Positions 43,624-52,765 of a stretch of DNA of 52,818 nucleotides are shown in pieces (position 1 is the stretch's first letter; every line of letters begins with the position of its first letter). Under the pieces are notes generated by a model. The model was not told the DNA's origin and did no database searches. It worked only from the letters and a program-made list of their open reading frames with translations. Source of the DNA: Paracoccaceae bacterium (GTDB lineage Bacteria > Pseudomonadota > Alphaproteobacteria > Rhodobacterales > Rhodobacteraceae); contig JAPOTI010000104.1 in assembly GCA_026709265.1 (NCBI GenBank), forward strand, positions 1 through 52,818, written 5' to 3'. Made by a program: the position numbers and the translations under genes.

Positions 43624-44874
43624 ATGGCTCGACTTAATCAAAAATTTATCGGCGCCGTTGCTGCCGCGGTACTTGTCGCCGGGGGTGCACATTCTGCCGA
43701 TGTTGAAGTACTCCACTGGTGGACAAGTGGTGGTGAAGCCGCCGCTTTGAATGTGCTTAAGCAGGATCTCGAAGACCAGGGAATCGGCTGGAACGATATG
43801 CCGGTTGCCGGAGGGGGCGGAGAGCAAGCCATGACTGTCCTCCGGGCCCGCGTCACTGCCGGGAATGCTCCGACGGCCGTGCAAATGCTTGGCTTCGATA
43901 TCCTCGACTGGGCCGCGCAAGGGGCTCTGGCCAATCTCAATGATGTGGCTGAACAAGAAGGATGGGACGCCGTCGTTCCGACGGCTCTGCAAGCTTTTGC
44001 CAAACATGATGGCAAGTGGATCTCAGCACCGGTCAACGTGCATTCAACCAATTGGGTTTGGGCCAACAAGGCCCTGCTTGATTCACACGGCATCTCAGCA
44101 CCCGACAGTTGGGAGGAGTTTACCGCTGCAGTCGAAAAGCTGGCCGCGGCTGGCGTCACCCCCATCGCATTCGGCGGTCAACCCTGGCAGGAGGCTACAG
44201 CTTTCGATGCCGTCGTCATGTCAACCGGCGGCCCGTCTTTCTATAAGTCTGCCTTCATTGATCTCAATGAAAACGCGCTGGGCTCGGAGACCATGAAGGA
44301 AGCCTTCGACCGGATGGCTTTCATCCGTGCACATGTCGATGACAACTTTTCCGGGCGTGACTGGAATCTGGCCACTGCCATGGTCATCAATGGGGAGGCA
44401 GCCTTCCAGATGATGGGTGACTGGGCCAAGGGTGAATTCCTGAATGCGGGCAAGAATCCGGGAAGCGATTTCCTCTGTTTCCGATTCCCGGGCACCGCCG
44501 GGCAAGTCACGTTCAACGCTGATCAATTCGCCATGTTCGATCAGGGCGGCACGGTCTCGGCTGAGCAGGCCGCTCTGGCCAGCGCCATTTTATCACCATC
44601 ATTCCAGTCGGCATTCAATGTCGTCAAAGGATCAGTCCCGGCGCGTACAGATGTCTCCGATGCTGATTTCGACGCCTGCGGCAAACAGGGTATGAAAGAT
44701 CTGGCCGCAGCCGCCTCAAGCGGCAACCTCTTTGGCTCGATGGCCCATGGTCATGCAGCTCCTGCTGCGGTCAAGAATGCTGTCTATGACGTTGTCACAG
44801 CGCATTTCAATGGTGAATATGACAGCGAAACCGCTGTCGAGGAACTTGTCAGCGCGATCTCAATCGCACAGTAG
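43624..44874 (+). CDS. sugar ABC transporter substrate-binding protein (glucose/mannose type)
   Basis: This 416-residue periplasmic protein has a Sec signal peptide (about residues 1-24, cleavage after AHS). The mature start [20 protein letters not shown], with [18 protein letters not shown] and [19 protein letters not shown], matches the binding proteins of glucose/mannose importers such as GtsA of Pseudomonas. It should deliver a hexose or similar sugar to the permeases downstream. ATG 43624 follows AGAGGAAG. A stable stem-loop follows the stop codon. Confidence 0.9.
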   Translation: MARLNQKFIGAVAAAVLVAGGAHSADVEVLHWWTSGGEAAALNVLKQDLEDQGIGWNDMPVAGGGGEQAMTVLRARVTAGNAPTAVQMLGFDILDWAAQGALANLNDVAEQEGWDAVVPTALQAFAKHDGKWISAPVNVHSTNWVWANKALLDSHGISAPDSWEEFTAAVEKLAAAGVTPIAFGGQPWQEATAFDAVVMSTGGPSFYKSAFIDLNENALGSETMKEAFDRMAFIRAHVDDNFSGRDWNLATAMVINGEAAFQMMGDWAKGEFLNAGKNPGSDFLCFRFPGTAGQVTFNADQFAMFDQGGTVSAEQAALASAILSPSFQSAFNVVKGSVPARTDVSDADFDACGKQGMKDLAAAASSGNLFGSMAHGHAAPAAVKNAVYDVVTAHFNGEYDSETAVEELVSAISIAQ

Positions 44875-44890
44875 ATTCACAACACAAGAA

Positions 44891-44926
44891 GCGGGCAGCG
44901 ACATATGTTGAAATATCGCTGCCCGC
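44891..44926 (+). promoter_or_regulatory. stem-loop between binding-protein and permease genes
   Basis: GCGGGCAGCGA (44891-44901) pairs perfectly with TCGCTGCCCGC (44916-44926), 17 bases after the stop codon, with a 14-base loop. No T-run follows. It is placed like the hairpins of the other importers here. Confidence 0.75.
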
Positions 44927-44942
44927 CAAATAGCGTCATGGC

Positions 44943-45836
44943 ATGACAATCACTGCCAAATTAACGATGCGCGACCGCTTGCAGGTCTGGCTTCCTAAGC
45001 TTGTCCTGTCGCCATCGTTGGCGTTGACCCTGGTATTTGTCTACGGATTTATCCTTTTTACGGCCTATCTCTCATTCACTGACAGCCGCATTCTCCCCAG
45101 CTATGGATGGGTCGGCTGGGAAAACTACGTGAAACTTTTCAGTCTTCGACACTGGGAAGTTGCTGTGACCAACATGGCCGTGTTTGCTGTCCTCTATATG
45201 GCCATTTGCACGGCCATTGGCCTGATGCTGGCGATCCTTCTTGACCAAAAAATCCGTGGCGAAGGAATCTTGCGGCCAATCTATCTCTACCCGATGGCAC
45301 TTTCCTTCATTGTCTCGGGCACGGCATGGAAGTGGATGCTTGATCCAGGAATTGGTCTCGAGAATACCATGCATGCTCTCGGTTGGGTGAATTTTCAGTT
45401 TGACTGGATCAAGAACCGGGATTTTGCCATCTATACCGTGGTCCTCGCTGCCGTCTGGCAGACCTCAGGCTTTGTCATGGCCATGTTTCTGGCCGGGCTG
45501 CGCGGGATCGACAATGACATCCTCAAGGCTGCCCAAATTGATGGTGCATCCAACTGGAATCTCTATCGGCGAATTTGCATTCCCCTGCTGCGTCCTGCCT
45601 TTCTCAGTGCCTTCGTTATTCTGGCGCATCTCGCGATCAAGACTTATGACCTTGTCATTGCGTTGACCGGAGGGGGCCCAGGACGGGCGACAGAGTTACC
45701 GGCGACTTTCATGTATTCCTATACATTTACCCGTAACCAGATGGGTATCGGCGCTGCATCGGCGACCATCATGCTGATGACGATTGCTGCCATCATGATC
45801 CCGTATCTCTATTCCGAACTGCGTGAGAGGCGATAA
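44943..45836 (+). CDS. sugar ABC transporter permease (GtsB/MalF-type)
   Basis: This 297-residue inner-membrane permease has about six helices. The EAA-type coupling loop is visible as LKAAQIDGASNWNLYRRICI near residues 196-215, and ALTGGGPGRATELPATFMY matches the conserved late loop. It forms the channel with the next gene. The stop TAA overlaps the next ATG by one base (TAATG), a sign of coupled translation. It starts 68 bases after the binding-protein gene, behind a hairpin. Confidence 0.9.
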   Translation: MTITAKLTMRDRLQVWLPKLVLSPSLALTLVFVYGFILFTAYLSFTDSRILPSYGWVGWENYVKLFSLRHWEVAVTNMAVFAVLYMAICTAIGLMLAILLDQKIRGEGILRPIYLYPMALSFIVSGTAWKWMLDPGIGLENTMHALGWVNFQFDWIKNRDFAIYTVVLAAVWQTSGFVMAMFLAGLRGIDNDILKAAQIDGASNWNLYRRICIPLLRPAFLSAFVILAHLAIKTYDLVIALTGGGPGRATELPATFMYSYTFTRNQMGIGAASATIMLMTIAAIMIPYLYSELRERR

Positions 45837-46717
45837 TGGCCGCCGCGACTCAGGATATGGTGGTTCGCACCGGAGCCGTGACCCGGACGCTTATCTACGT
45901 CGTTTTGCTCCTCTTTGCCCTCTTCTATCTCCTGCCACTCGTCGTCATGCTGGTGAATTCCGTCAAACCACTGGCTGAAATCACGGGTGGCAACATGATT
46001 GCATTTCCCGACGTCTGGACTTTAGAGCCCTGGCGCAAAGCCTGGTCTGAGGCCCAGGTCGGGGTACAAGCCACAGGGTTGAAACCCTATTTCTGGAATT
46101 CGATCAAGATGGTCGTTCCCGCGGTGACCATCTCAACAATTCTGGGAGCTCTCAATGGCTATGTCCTGACCAAATGGCGGTTTCGTGGTGATACGGTGCT
46201 CTTTGGGCTGATGTTATTTGCCTGTTTTATTCCGTTCCAGATCGTTCTCATTCCCATGGCGCGGGTTCTTGGCATTTTCGGGTTGGCCGGTACGACCTGG
46301 GGGCTGGTTGTCGTCCATGTCGTTTACGGTATCGGTTTTACGACACTCTATTACCGAAACTACTATGCGGCATTCCCGAGTGAGCTTGTCCGCGCAGCGC
46401 AAATCGATGGCGCCAGTTTCTTCCAGATTTTCTGGCGTATCCTCTTGCCAAGCTCCGGTCCCATCACGGTCGTCAGCATCATCTGGCAGTTTACCAATAT
46501 TTGGAATGACTTCCTGTTTGGTGCCTCATTTGCCGATTTTTCGTCGCAGCCCATGACGGTTGCTCTGAACAATCTTGTGCAATCCTCCACTGGCGTTAAG
46601 GAATATAATGTTCATTTTGCCGGCGCGATTCTGGCAGCGCTGCCAACCCTGCTCGTCTACATTGTCGCTGGCCGCTACTTTGTCCGCGGCCTGATGGCAG
46701 GTTCAGTGAAAGGCTGA
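45836..46717 (+). CDS. sugar ABC transporter permease (GtsC/MalG-type)
   Basis: This 293-residue partner permease has about six helices. Its EAA loop is LVRAAQIDGASFFQIFWRIL near residues 184-203, and the C-terminus FVRGLMAGSVKG is typical for MalG-type subunits. The long periplasmic segment with VWTLEPWRKAWSEAQVG is seen in glucose-type importers. It begins by one-base overlap with the upstream permease and is followed two bases later by the ATPase gene. Confidence 0.9.
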   Translation: MAAATQDMVVRTGAVTRTLIYVVLLLFALFYLLPLVVMLVNSVKPLAEITGGNMIAFPDVWTLEPWRKAWSEAQVGVQATGLKPYFWNSIKMVVPAVTISTILGALNGYVLTKWRFRGDTVLFGLMLFACFIPFQIVLIPMARVLGIFGLAGTTWGLVVVHVVYGIGFTTLYYRNYYAAFPSELVRAAQIDGASFFQIFWRILLPSSGPITVVSIIWQFTNIWNDFLFGASFADFSSQPMTVALNNLVQSSTGVKEYNVHFAGAILAALPTLLVYIVAGRYFVRGLMAGSVKG

Positions 46718-46719
46718 TC

Positions 46720-47835
46720 ATGGCTTTCCTTGAAATTCGTAATGCCACGAAATCCTACGGATCTGTTGAAGTGTTGCATGATATCGACATTGCCATTGAG
46801 GAAGGCGAATTTCTTGTTCTGGTCGGCCCTTCAGGTTGCGGCAAGTCCACACTCCTCAACATGATTGCCGGCCTCGAGGAGATCACCAGCGGGGAAATTC
46901 GTATCAAGGACATTGTGATGAATAATGTTCACCCCTCCAAGCGCAACATCGCCATGGTTTTCCAGTCCTATGCACTCTACCCGAACATGACGGTTGCTCA
47001 GAACATCACTTTCGGTCTTGAGATGCACGGCATTCCCAAACCCAAACGTGAAAAGGCACTCCATGAGGTCGCAGCGCTCCTGCAAATTGAAGGGCTTCTT
47101 GACAGAAAACCCGGCCAACTCTCCGGAGGGCAGCGCCAGCGGGTGGCCATGGGACGAGCCCTGGTGCGCAACCCGGATGTCTTTCTTTTTGACGAGCCCT
47201 TGTCCAATCTTGATGCCAAATTGCGCGTTGACATGCGCACGGAGATCAAGAAGTTGCATCAGAATCTTGGGACGACAATCGTCTATGTCACGCACGATCA
47301 GATTGAAGCGCTCACACTCTCAACCCGTATTGCCGTGATGAATAATGGACATGTGCAGCAGCTGGGCACCTCCCAGGAGATATATGACCGGCCCGCCAAT
47401 CTTTTTGTGGCCACTTTCATGGGTTCACCTGCAATGAATTTGATTCCAGTCACACTGGCTGCGGATGGGGGCAAACTTCTGGCCAGGACCGCCGCCGACA
47501 GCCCCACTGTCTCACTCGCCCTGCCTGATCTGATGCGACCTGCGCTTGAAAAGTTCATTGATCAATCGGTCATCCTGGGAGTCCGACCGGAAGCGCTCAC
47601 CGATGTTGATGGTGCTGACCAGCGCGCACCGCATCTCGAGCGTTTCTCGAGTCTTGTCCTCCTCTCGGAACCCGCGGGCAGCGACACCTATGTGACAACC
47701 AGGATTGGCGGAGTTGAATGCACCGCCCGTATGCGGGCTGATGCCCGCGTGACTGCGCAAGCATCAACCGACTTTGTCATCAATATGGACAGGGTCGTAT
47801 TCTTCGATCCTGCAACGGAAGTCCGGATCGCTTGA
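46720..47835 (+). CDS. ABC transporter ATP-binding protein (UgpC/MsmX-type)
   Basis: This 371-residue ATPase has Walker A GPSGCGKST (residues 36-44), signature LSGGQRQRVAMGRALVR near 134, Walker B VFLFDEPLSNLD near 156, and the switch histidine in VTHDQIEALT near 190. The C-terminal third is the TOBE/regulatory domain. It is paralogous to the ATPase at 6796 and could in principle serve more than one importer. It is the last gene of the operon. Confidence 0.92.
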   Translation: MAFLEIRNATKSYGSVEVLHDIDIAIEEGEFLVLVGPSGCGKSTLLNMIAGLEEITSGEIRIKDIVMNNVHPSKRNIAMVFQSYALYPNMTVAQNITFGLEMHGIPKPKREKALHEVAALLQIEGLLDRKPGQLSGGQRQRVAMGRALVRNPDVFLFDEPLSNLDAKLRVDMRTEIKKLHQNLGTTIVYVTHDQIEALTLSTRIAVMNNGHVQQLGTSQEIYDRPANLFVATFMGSPAMNLIPVTLAADGGKLLARTAADSPTVSLALPDLMRPALEKFIDQSVILGVRPEALTDVDGADQRAPHLERFSSLVLLSEPAGSDTYVTTRIGGVECTARMRADARVTAQASTDFVINMDRVVFFDPATEVRIA

Positions 47836-48036
47836 GGTCAAAACTCAATGATCCCCGATCAATCCAGATTTCCGAAACAACTCACAACCTTCCGTCTGGT
47901 TGTCATGAACAGCATCTGCCTCTGGTTTTGGTGTCAGCGCAAGCGACAGTCACGCGCGCCAAATTGGCGTCGCTGACTGATGACGTGATGTCAACTGGCC
48001 CGATGTGACACAGGATTAGCGAGCAACAGTTCGAAA

Positions 48037-49695
48037 ATGCCCTTATCTCAAAAAGGATCAGTGGCCGACTATGTTATCGTCGGAGGCGGTGCCGCCGGTT
48101 GCGTATTGGCAGCACGATTGAGTGAAGATCCTGACGTCACGGTGTTATTGGTTGAAGCCGGTGGGCAGGATCGGAGCTTCCTGTTCCACTGGCCTGCCGG
48201 GTTTACAAAGATGACCAAGGGTATGGCCAGTTGGGGTTGGTCGACGGTCCCACAATCGTGGATGCAGGATCGCGCGATCTGGTTTACCCAAGCCAGGGTC
48301 ATTGGCGGTGGGTCCTCGATCAATGCGCAGATCTACACGCGTGGCAATCACGACGATTACGATCACTGGGCGATGACCCACGGATGTGCCGGCTGGAGCC
48401 ATCGCGAGGTACTTCCCTACTTCAAACGCGCGGAATGCAATGACCGATTTGCCAATGACTATCATGGAACCGATGGCCCGCTCTCCGTCGCAATGCCAAA
48501 GGCAACACTCCCCGTCTGTGATTCTTTTATCCGCGCTGCACAGGAATACGGAATCCCATTCAATCCGGACTTTAACGGCAGTGAACAGGCCGGAGTTGGA
48601 TTTTATCAACTCACCCAACAGGCAGCGCGTCGCTGTTCAACATCCGTTGCCTATTTGCGGCCCGCTCTCTTGCGTCCAAACCTGGCCGTGCTGACCAACA
48701 CGCAGGCGTTGCGCATTATGCTGGAGAATCATCGCGCAACAGGGGTCGAGGTCGAACACAAGGGCCAAAACAGACATCTGCAAGCCATACGTGAAGTGAT
48801 TGTGTCGGCCGGGGCCATCGGCTCGCCGCGCCTTCTGCTTCTTTCGGGTATCGGCCCCACCGATCACTTGAATCACGTTGGCGTATCCGTCGCGCATGAC
48901 CTTCCGGGGGTTGGGGAAAATCTGCAGGATCATATCGATATCTGTGCACTGGCGGAACTGCATGGATCCGACAGCTATGACGGTTGGGATCGCCCACATA
49001 AGGCGGCACTGGCCGGCCTGCGATACCTGCTCTTCAAGACGGGACCTGCGGCGGCTTCTCTCTTCGAGGCGGGCGGTTTCTGGTATTCGGAAACGGCAGA
49101 CGCGCAGCCGGATATCCAGCTGCATCTGGGCCAGGGTTCCGGCATTGAAAAGGGAATCGTCAGTCTTGATGGAAGTGGAATCACATTAAACAGTGCAAAT
49201 GTTCGCCCCCGATCAAGAGGAACGGTGCGCCTCGCAAGTGATGACCCTCTGGACCCGCCGCTGATTGATCCGCGATACTGGTCCGAAACCCAAGATCTCG
49301 AAGTGAGCTTGCAGGGATTGAAAATGGTACGGGATATACTTGCCCAACCGGCGCTCCGACAATTTGTCAGCAGGGAAGTCTTGCCGGGGCCTGAAGTGCA
49401 GTCGCGTGATGAATTGTTTGATTATGCCTGCAGGATGGCCAAAACTGATCATCATCCGGTCGGAACCTGCAAAATGGGTCATGACGAGATGGCTGTTGTC
49501 GCGCCGGATCTTCGGGTGCAGGGTCTTGATGGTCTCAGAATCTGTGACTCCTCCATCATGCCACAAATCAATGCATCGAATACCAATGCACCCACAATCA
49601 TGATTGCTGAGAAAGGAGCAGACCTCATATCCGGGCGTGACCCCCTGCCACCCGCCATACGAAAACCACTCCCGGAAAGAACCGCCCGATTCTGA
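48037..49695 (+). CDS. GMC-family FAD-dependent alcohol oxidoreductase (copy 2)
   Basis: This 552-residue choline-dehydrogenase-like flavoenzyme has the FAD motif VIVGGGAAGCVLAARLS near residue 9, then LLVEAGG and ARVIGGGSSINAQIYTRG. The catalytic histidine region is HHPVGTCKMGHDEM and the partner asparagine is in NASNTNAPTIMIAEKG. It is clearly paralogous to the copy at 30632 over its whole length. It follows the sugar importer by 201 bases and converges on the HMG-CoA-lyase-like gene with 30 bases between. It may oxidise the imported sugar or an alcohol from it. The ribosome-binding site is weak. Confidence 0.92.
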   Translation: MPLSQKGSVADYVIVGGGAAGCVLAARLSEDPDVTVLLVEAGGQDRSFLFHWPAGFTKMTKGMASWGWSTVPQSWMQDRAIWFTQARVIGGGSSINAQIYTRGNHDDYDHWAMTHGCAGWSHREVLPYFKRAECNDRFANDYHGTDGPLSVAMPKATLPVCDSFIRAAQEYGIPFNPDFNGSEQAGVGFYQLTQQAARRCSTSVAYLRPALLRPNLAVLTNTQALRIMLENHRATGVEVEHKGQNRHLQAIREVIVSAGAIGSPRLLLLSGIGPTDHLNHVGVSVAHDLPGVGENLQDHIDICALAELHGSDSYDGWDRPHKAALAGLRYLLFKTGPAAASLFEAGGFWYSETADAQPDIQLHLGQGSGIEKGIVSLDGSGITLNSANVRPRSRGTVRLASDDPLDPPLIDPRYWSETQDLEVSLQGLKMVRDILAQPALRQFVSREVLPGPEVQSRDELFDYACRMAKTDHHPVGTCKMGHDEMAVVAPDLRVQGLDGLRICDSSIMPQINASNTNAPTIMIAEKGADLISGRDPLPPAIRKPLPERTARF

Positions 49696-49725
49696 TATTG
49701 CGAAAGGTCCTGATCCCCGATGACG

Positions 49726-50700
49726 TCAGCCTGTTGGCATGGTGGAGTTCTGGGCAACTATGTCAGGCGAGGATTGCGTCCATGCCATGGGTAACCCAGC
49801 AACGGCGAGGAAACCGCTGAGCGGAATGTCTGGCATATGCTTGGCCAGAAATTCACGGACCTGCATGAGGCGATCGATCTCGATTCCTGTCCTCAGCCCC
49901 ATTGACTCAAGCATGAATACCAAGTCCTCGGTGACGATATTGCCCGTTGCTCCGGGTACAAATGGACAACCTCCCAGCCCGGCAAGGCTCGCATCCAATG
50001 TCTTAACACCTTCTTCGAGAGCTGCTGCGGCATTCGCCAAGCCGAGTCCTCGCGTATTGTGCAGATGAACGGTTGTCAGTCGGTGCCATCCGATGGCATC
50101 CTTTACACTCCGCACACGATTTCGAACCATTATCGGATTTGCTATGCCGACCGTATCTGCCAGTCCAATTTCATCAGCGCCAGCTGCGACCAGTTGTCGT
50201 GCTAAAGAAACAACTTTGGACTGCGCAATTGCGCCTTCGATTGTGCAACCGAATGCAGTCGATATACCAACTTCCAGCAATGGCCGCCGCGCTTCAGGGA
50301 GCGCGTTGATCATATCACGAATCGCAACGACTTCCGCGATCATCTGCTGATGGCTACGGTTGACGTTATCTTGGGAATGGGACTCACTCGCAGAAACAGG
50401 TACCGACAATCTGTCGGCACCAGCTTGTATCGCCAGTTTTGCACCATGCGCGTTGGGAACCAGCACAGTGACTTTGAGGCCGTTGACCGTCTTGGCAAAC
50501 GCGACCAGGGCCGCAGTATCAGCCATTTGCGGAAGACGTTGGAAATTGACAAAAGATCCGACCTCGATTTCGGATACACCGGCCGCTGCCTCGGCTTTAA
50601 TCCATTGTTTCTTGATCCCAAGATCAAGCACCCGATCTAAATTCTGCAAACCGTCGCGGAGGCCGACTTCACAAACGACCACATCTCGTTCTGTGGACAT
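49726..50700 (-). CDS. hydroxymethylglutaryl-CoA lyase-like protein
   Basis: This 324-residue TIM-barrel lyase would cleave a 3-hydroxy-3-methylacyl-CoA by retro-Claisen reaction. The active-site start CEVGLRDGLQN (R15, D16) is intact, the metal-binding VHLHNTRGLGLANA is present, and the glycine-rich loop GLGGCPFVPGATGN carries the catalytic cysteine. ATG 50700 is supported by GGAGGT about six bases upstream. It is divergent from a family III CoA transferase, a pairing seen in many bacteria, where the true substrate may be citramalyl-CoA or another relative rather than HMG-CoA. Confidence 0.88.
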   Translation of the reverse strand: MSTERDVVVCEVGLRDGLQNLDRVLDLGIKKQWIKAEAAAGVSEIEVGSFVNFQRLPQMADTAALVAFAKTVNGLKVTVLVPNAHGAKLAIQAGADRLSVPVSASESHSQDNVNRSHQQMIAEVVAIRDMINALPEARRPLLEVGISTAFGCTIEGAIAQSKVVSLARQLVAAGADEIGLADTVGIANPIMVRNRVRSVKDAIGWHRLTTVHLHNTRGLGLANAAAALEEGVKTLDASLAGLGGCPFVPGATGNIVTEDLVFMLESMGLRTGIEIDRLMQVREFLAKHMPDIPLSGFLAVAGLPMAWTQSSPDIVAQNSTMPTG

Positions 50701-50730
50701 GCGCAACCTCCCTGCACCTCAAATCCTCAG

Positions 50731-50762
50731 TGCATCAAATATTGCCCTTAATATATGATGCA
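50731..50762. promoter_or_regulatory. inverted repeat in the HMGL / CoA transferase divergent promoter region
   Basis: TGCATCAAAT (50731-50740) and ATATGATGCA (50753-50762) are inverted copies with nine of ten matching bases, 12 bases apart, in the 136-base gap between divergent genes. Such placement fits a regulator controlling both directions. The half-site ATATGATG also occurs in the operator-like repeat at 39058-39073. Confidence 0.55.
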
Positions 50763-50836
50763 ACTATGAACGGTAAAACACGACTTGTTTTAGGCGAAGA
50801 TCGCGTTGTCAGCGACAGATTTCGGCAATTTCGTAT

Positions 50837-52006
50837 ATGAATTTTCTTGAGAATATCAGAGTTGTTGAAATCTCCCATATGGTGATGGGTCCATCGACGG
50901 GCGTGATACTTGGTGACCTTGGCGCGCATGTGGTGAAAGTCGAACCGTTGGGCGGTGACAAGACGCGGCGGCTGCAAGGTTCTGGTGCTGGCTATTTCTC
51001 AATGTTCAATCGCAACAAGCAGAGCATCTGTCTTGATCTCCTTCATGCGACAGGTCAGATGATCATGCGAAGGTTGGTCGAGACATCCGATGTCTTCATC
51101 GAGAATTTTCGCCCCGGTGCCCTGGACACATATCGATTGGGATACGATGAGGTCAGTCAAATCAATCCCAATATCATCTATCAATCCTCCAAAGGATTTC
51201 TCAGCGGGCCCTATGCGCAACGCACTGCATTGGACGAGGTTGCACAGATGATGGGTGGACTTGCTTATATGACAGGTCCGGCTGGCAGGCCTTTGCGCGC
51301 TGGCAGTTCGGTTGTTGACATCACAGGCGGCATGTTCGGTGTGATCGGAATTCTGGCGGCTTTGCTGAAACGGGAGCAATCTGGCCAAGGAGGGGCGCAT
51401 ATTTCGTCATCACTCTTTGAATCCGTGCTTTTTCTGGTTGGCCAACATATTGCGCAACATGCAGCAACCGGCACAGCTCCTGACCCGATGCCGGCGCGGG
51501 TATCGGCCTGGGCGATCTATGACGTGTTTAACACCCGTGATGGTCAAGTCTTTGTTGCGGTCGTCAGCGACAGACAATGGTCTGTATTCTGCGAGTTCTT
51601 TGGTTTTACTGACTGGCTGTCAGACCCGAATCTTGTATCCAACAGTGAACGGGTTGCACGAAGAGATGAAATTCTACCAATCGTTCGCAGTCGATTTTGC
51701 CAGATGACCGTTGCAGAACTGACGTCGAGACTGACCGCGGCGGATCTTCCTTTTGCACCGATCAACCGCCCACAGGACTTGCTGGAAGACCCGCATGTCC
51801 AGGCCAATGGGCTTTTCGATATCAAACTCCCGGATCAGAACTGCTCAGCGCAATTGCCCAAATTGCCGATTGAAGTGAATGGACAACGCCCCAAAGTGGC
51901 ACAGAGTCCCCCTCGGGTCGGGGAAAACACCGGCGCGATACTCAGCGCACTGGGTTACAGCAATAACGATATCTCAATATGGCGCAAACAAGGTGTCGTT
52001 GGATAA
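50837..52006 (+). CDS. family III CoA transferase (CaiB/BaiF-type)
   Basis: This 389-residue enzyme activates a carboxylic acid by taking CoA from another thioester. The start MNFLENIRVVEISHMVMGPS and the VKVEPLGGDKTRRL block are typical. The catalytic aspartate is probably D161 in SSVVDITGGMFGVIGILAAL. FIENFRPGALD and QSSKGFLSGPYAQR are also conserved in the family. It is divergent from the HMG-CoA-lyase-like gene; the transferase could make the thioester that the lyase then cuts. Substrate unknown. The enzyme is expected to be a soluble, interlocked dimer. Confidence 0.92.
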   Translation: MNFLENIRVVEISHMVMGPSTGVILGDLGAHVVKVEPLGGDKTRRLQGSGAGYFSMFNRNKQSICLDLLHATGQMIMRRLVETSDVFIENFRPGALDTYRLGYDEVSQINPNIIYQSSKGFLSGPYAQRTALDEVAQMMGGLAYMTGPAGRPLRAGSSVVDITGGMFGVIGILAALLKREQSGQGGAHISSSLFESVLFLVGQHIAQHAATGTAPDPMPARVSAWAIYDVFNTRDGQVFVAVVSDRQWSVFCEFFGFTDWLSDPNLVSNSERVARRDEILPIVRSRFCQMTVAELTSRLTAADLPFAPINRPQDLLEDPHVQANGLFDIKLPDQNCSAQLPKLPIEVNGQRPKVAQSPPRVGENTGAILSALGYSNNDISIWRKQGVVG

Positions 52007-52540
52007 ATTTCTAACGATATGGAGTTGGCACCGGACATGCCGACAATTCCCACTCATTCTTGGCTCAATTGGTTTCGTGTGCGATTTTGAGTGCACACAG
52101 CGAAGTCGGGTAGCGAAATCGTCGTGGGTTGGCAGGGTGGCCATAAATGATGTGTCTTGTGAAAACTGCGCCTTCGCGATCAGGGCATGGGAGAAAACCA
52201 AATGGGCAACAATATATACCTCTTATGTAGCCCCGCATGTCAAGTCTTGAGTCAATCCATTGCGTGTCTCCATCCTGTCGGACGTGCAGAGTGTACCGGG
52301 GGACCGTCGCCACAGAGCGCGTTCAACGGCGCGCTCACCTCTTATCCGGTTCGGGTGTCGGCGTTGCGGTCGGTCCCGTGACCCACAGACCCCGTTCAGG
52401 GATGCGACGTTCCCGGAGGCTGGGATCCATCTTTGTTCCGGTGCCGCCGCCAGGCGGACTCCCCTGGTACATATCGATCACAAAGCTCCCGGTCTCCTCT
52501 GCCGTTCCGTCAGACGGCCGCAGAACAGGCGATGCGGTCC
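52007..52540. other. 534 bases before the IS110 fragment
   Basis: No gene is visible. The left half is ordinary intergenic sequence. From about 52270 it becomes GC-rich and probably belongs to the IS110-type element downstream of its transposase. Some IS1111-type members of the IS110 family carry a non-coding guide RNA in this 3' flank, but I cannot show one here. Confidence 0.4.
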
Positions 52541-52765
52541 TCAAGCCACCAGCCGGGGCCCGGTCGGGACCAGACCCTGGGTGGCGAACCGCCAGAGAGC
52601 AATCAGCAATTTGCGGGCCACGGCCACGATGGCGCGTTTGCGGGCCCGCCTGTGATGCGCCGCGCAATAGGCATGGAACCACCGGGTGATCGGACTCTCG
52701 GTCTGAAACCTCACCCAGCGCCACGCCATCTGGATCAGATTCTCGCGCACCAGCGGGTTGCCGTG
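52541..52765 (-). pseudogene. IS110-family transposase, C-terminal fragment
   Basis: About 75 residues match the end of IS110-family transposases, beginning HGNPLVRENLIQMAWRWVRF and containing RKLLIALWRFATQG before the stop at 52541. This is the C-terminal part of the Tnp20 domain. Upstream of the histidine codon at 52763-52765 the family similarity stops, and a stop codon follows in frame at 52799-52801, so the gene is truncated here, apparently by other DNA. Confidence 0.75.

Noticed and set aside
52335-52724. 129-residue minus-strand frame near the right edge
   Set aside because: It overlaps the IS110 transposase fragment in another frame and is rich in proline and arginine, as expected from GC-rich shadow frames.
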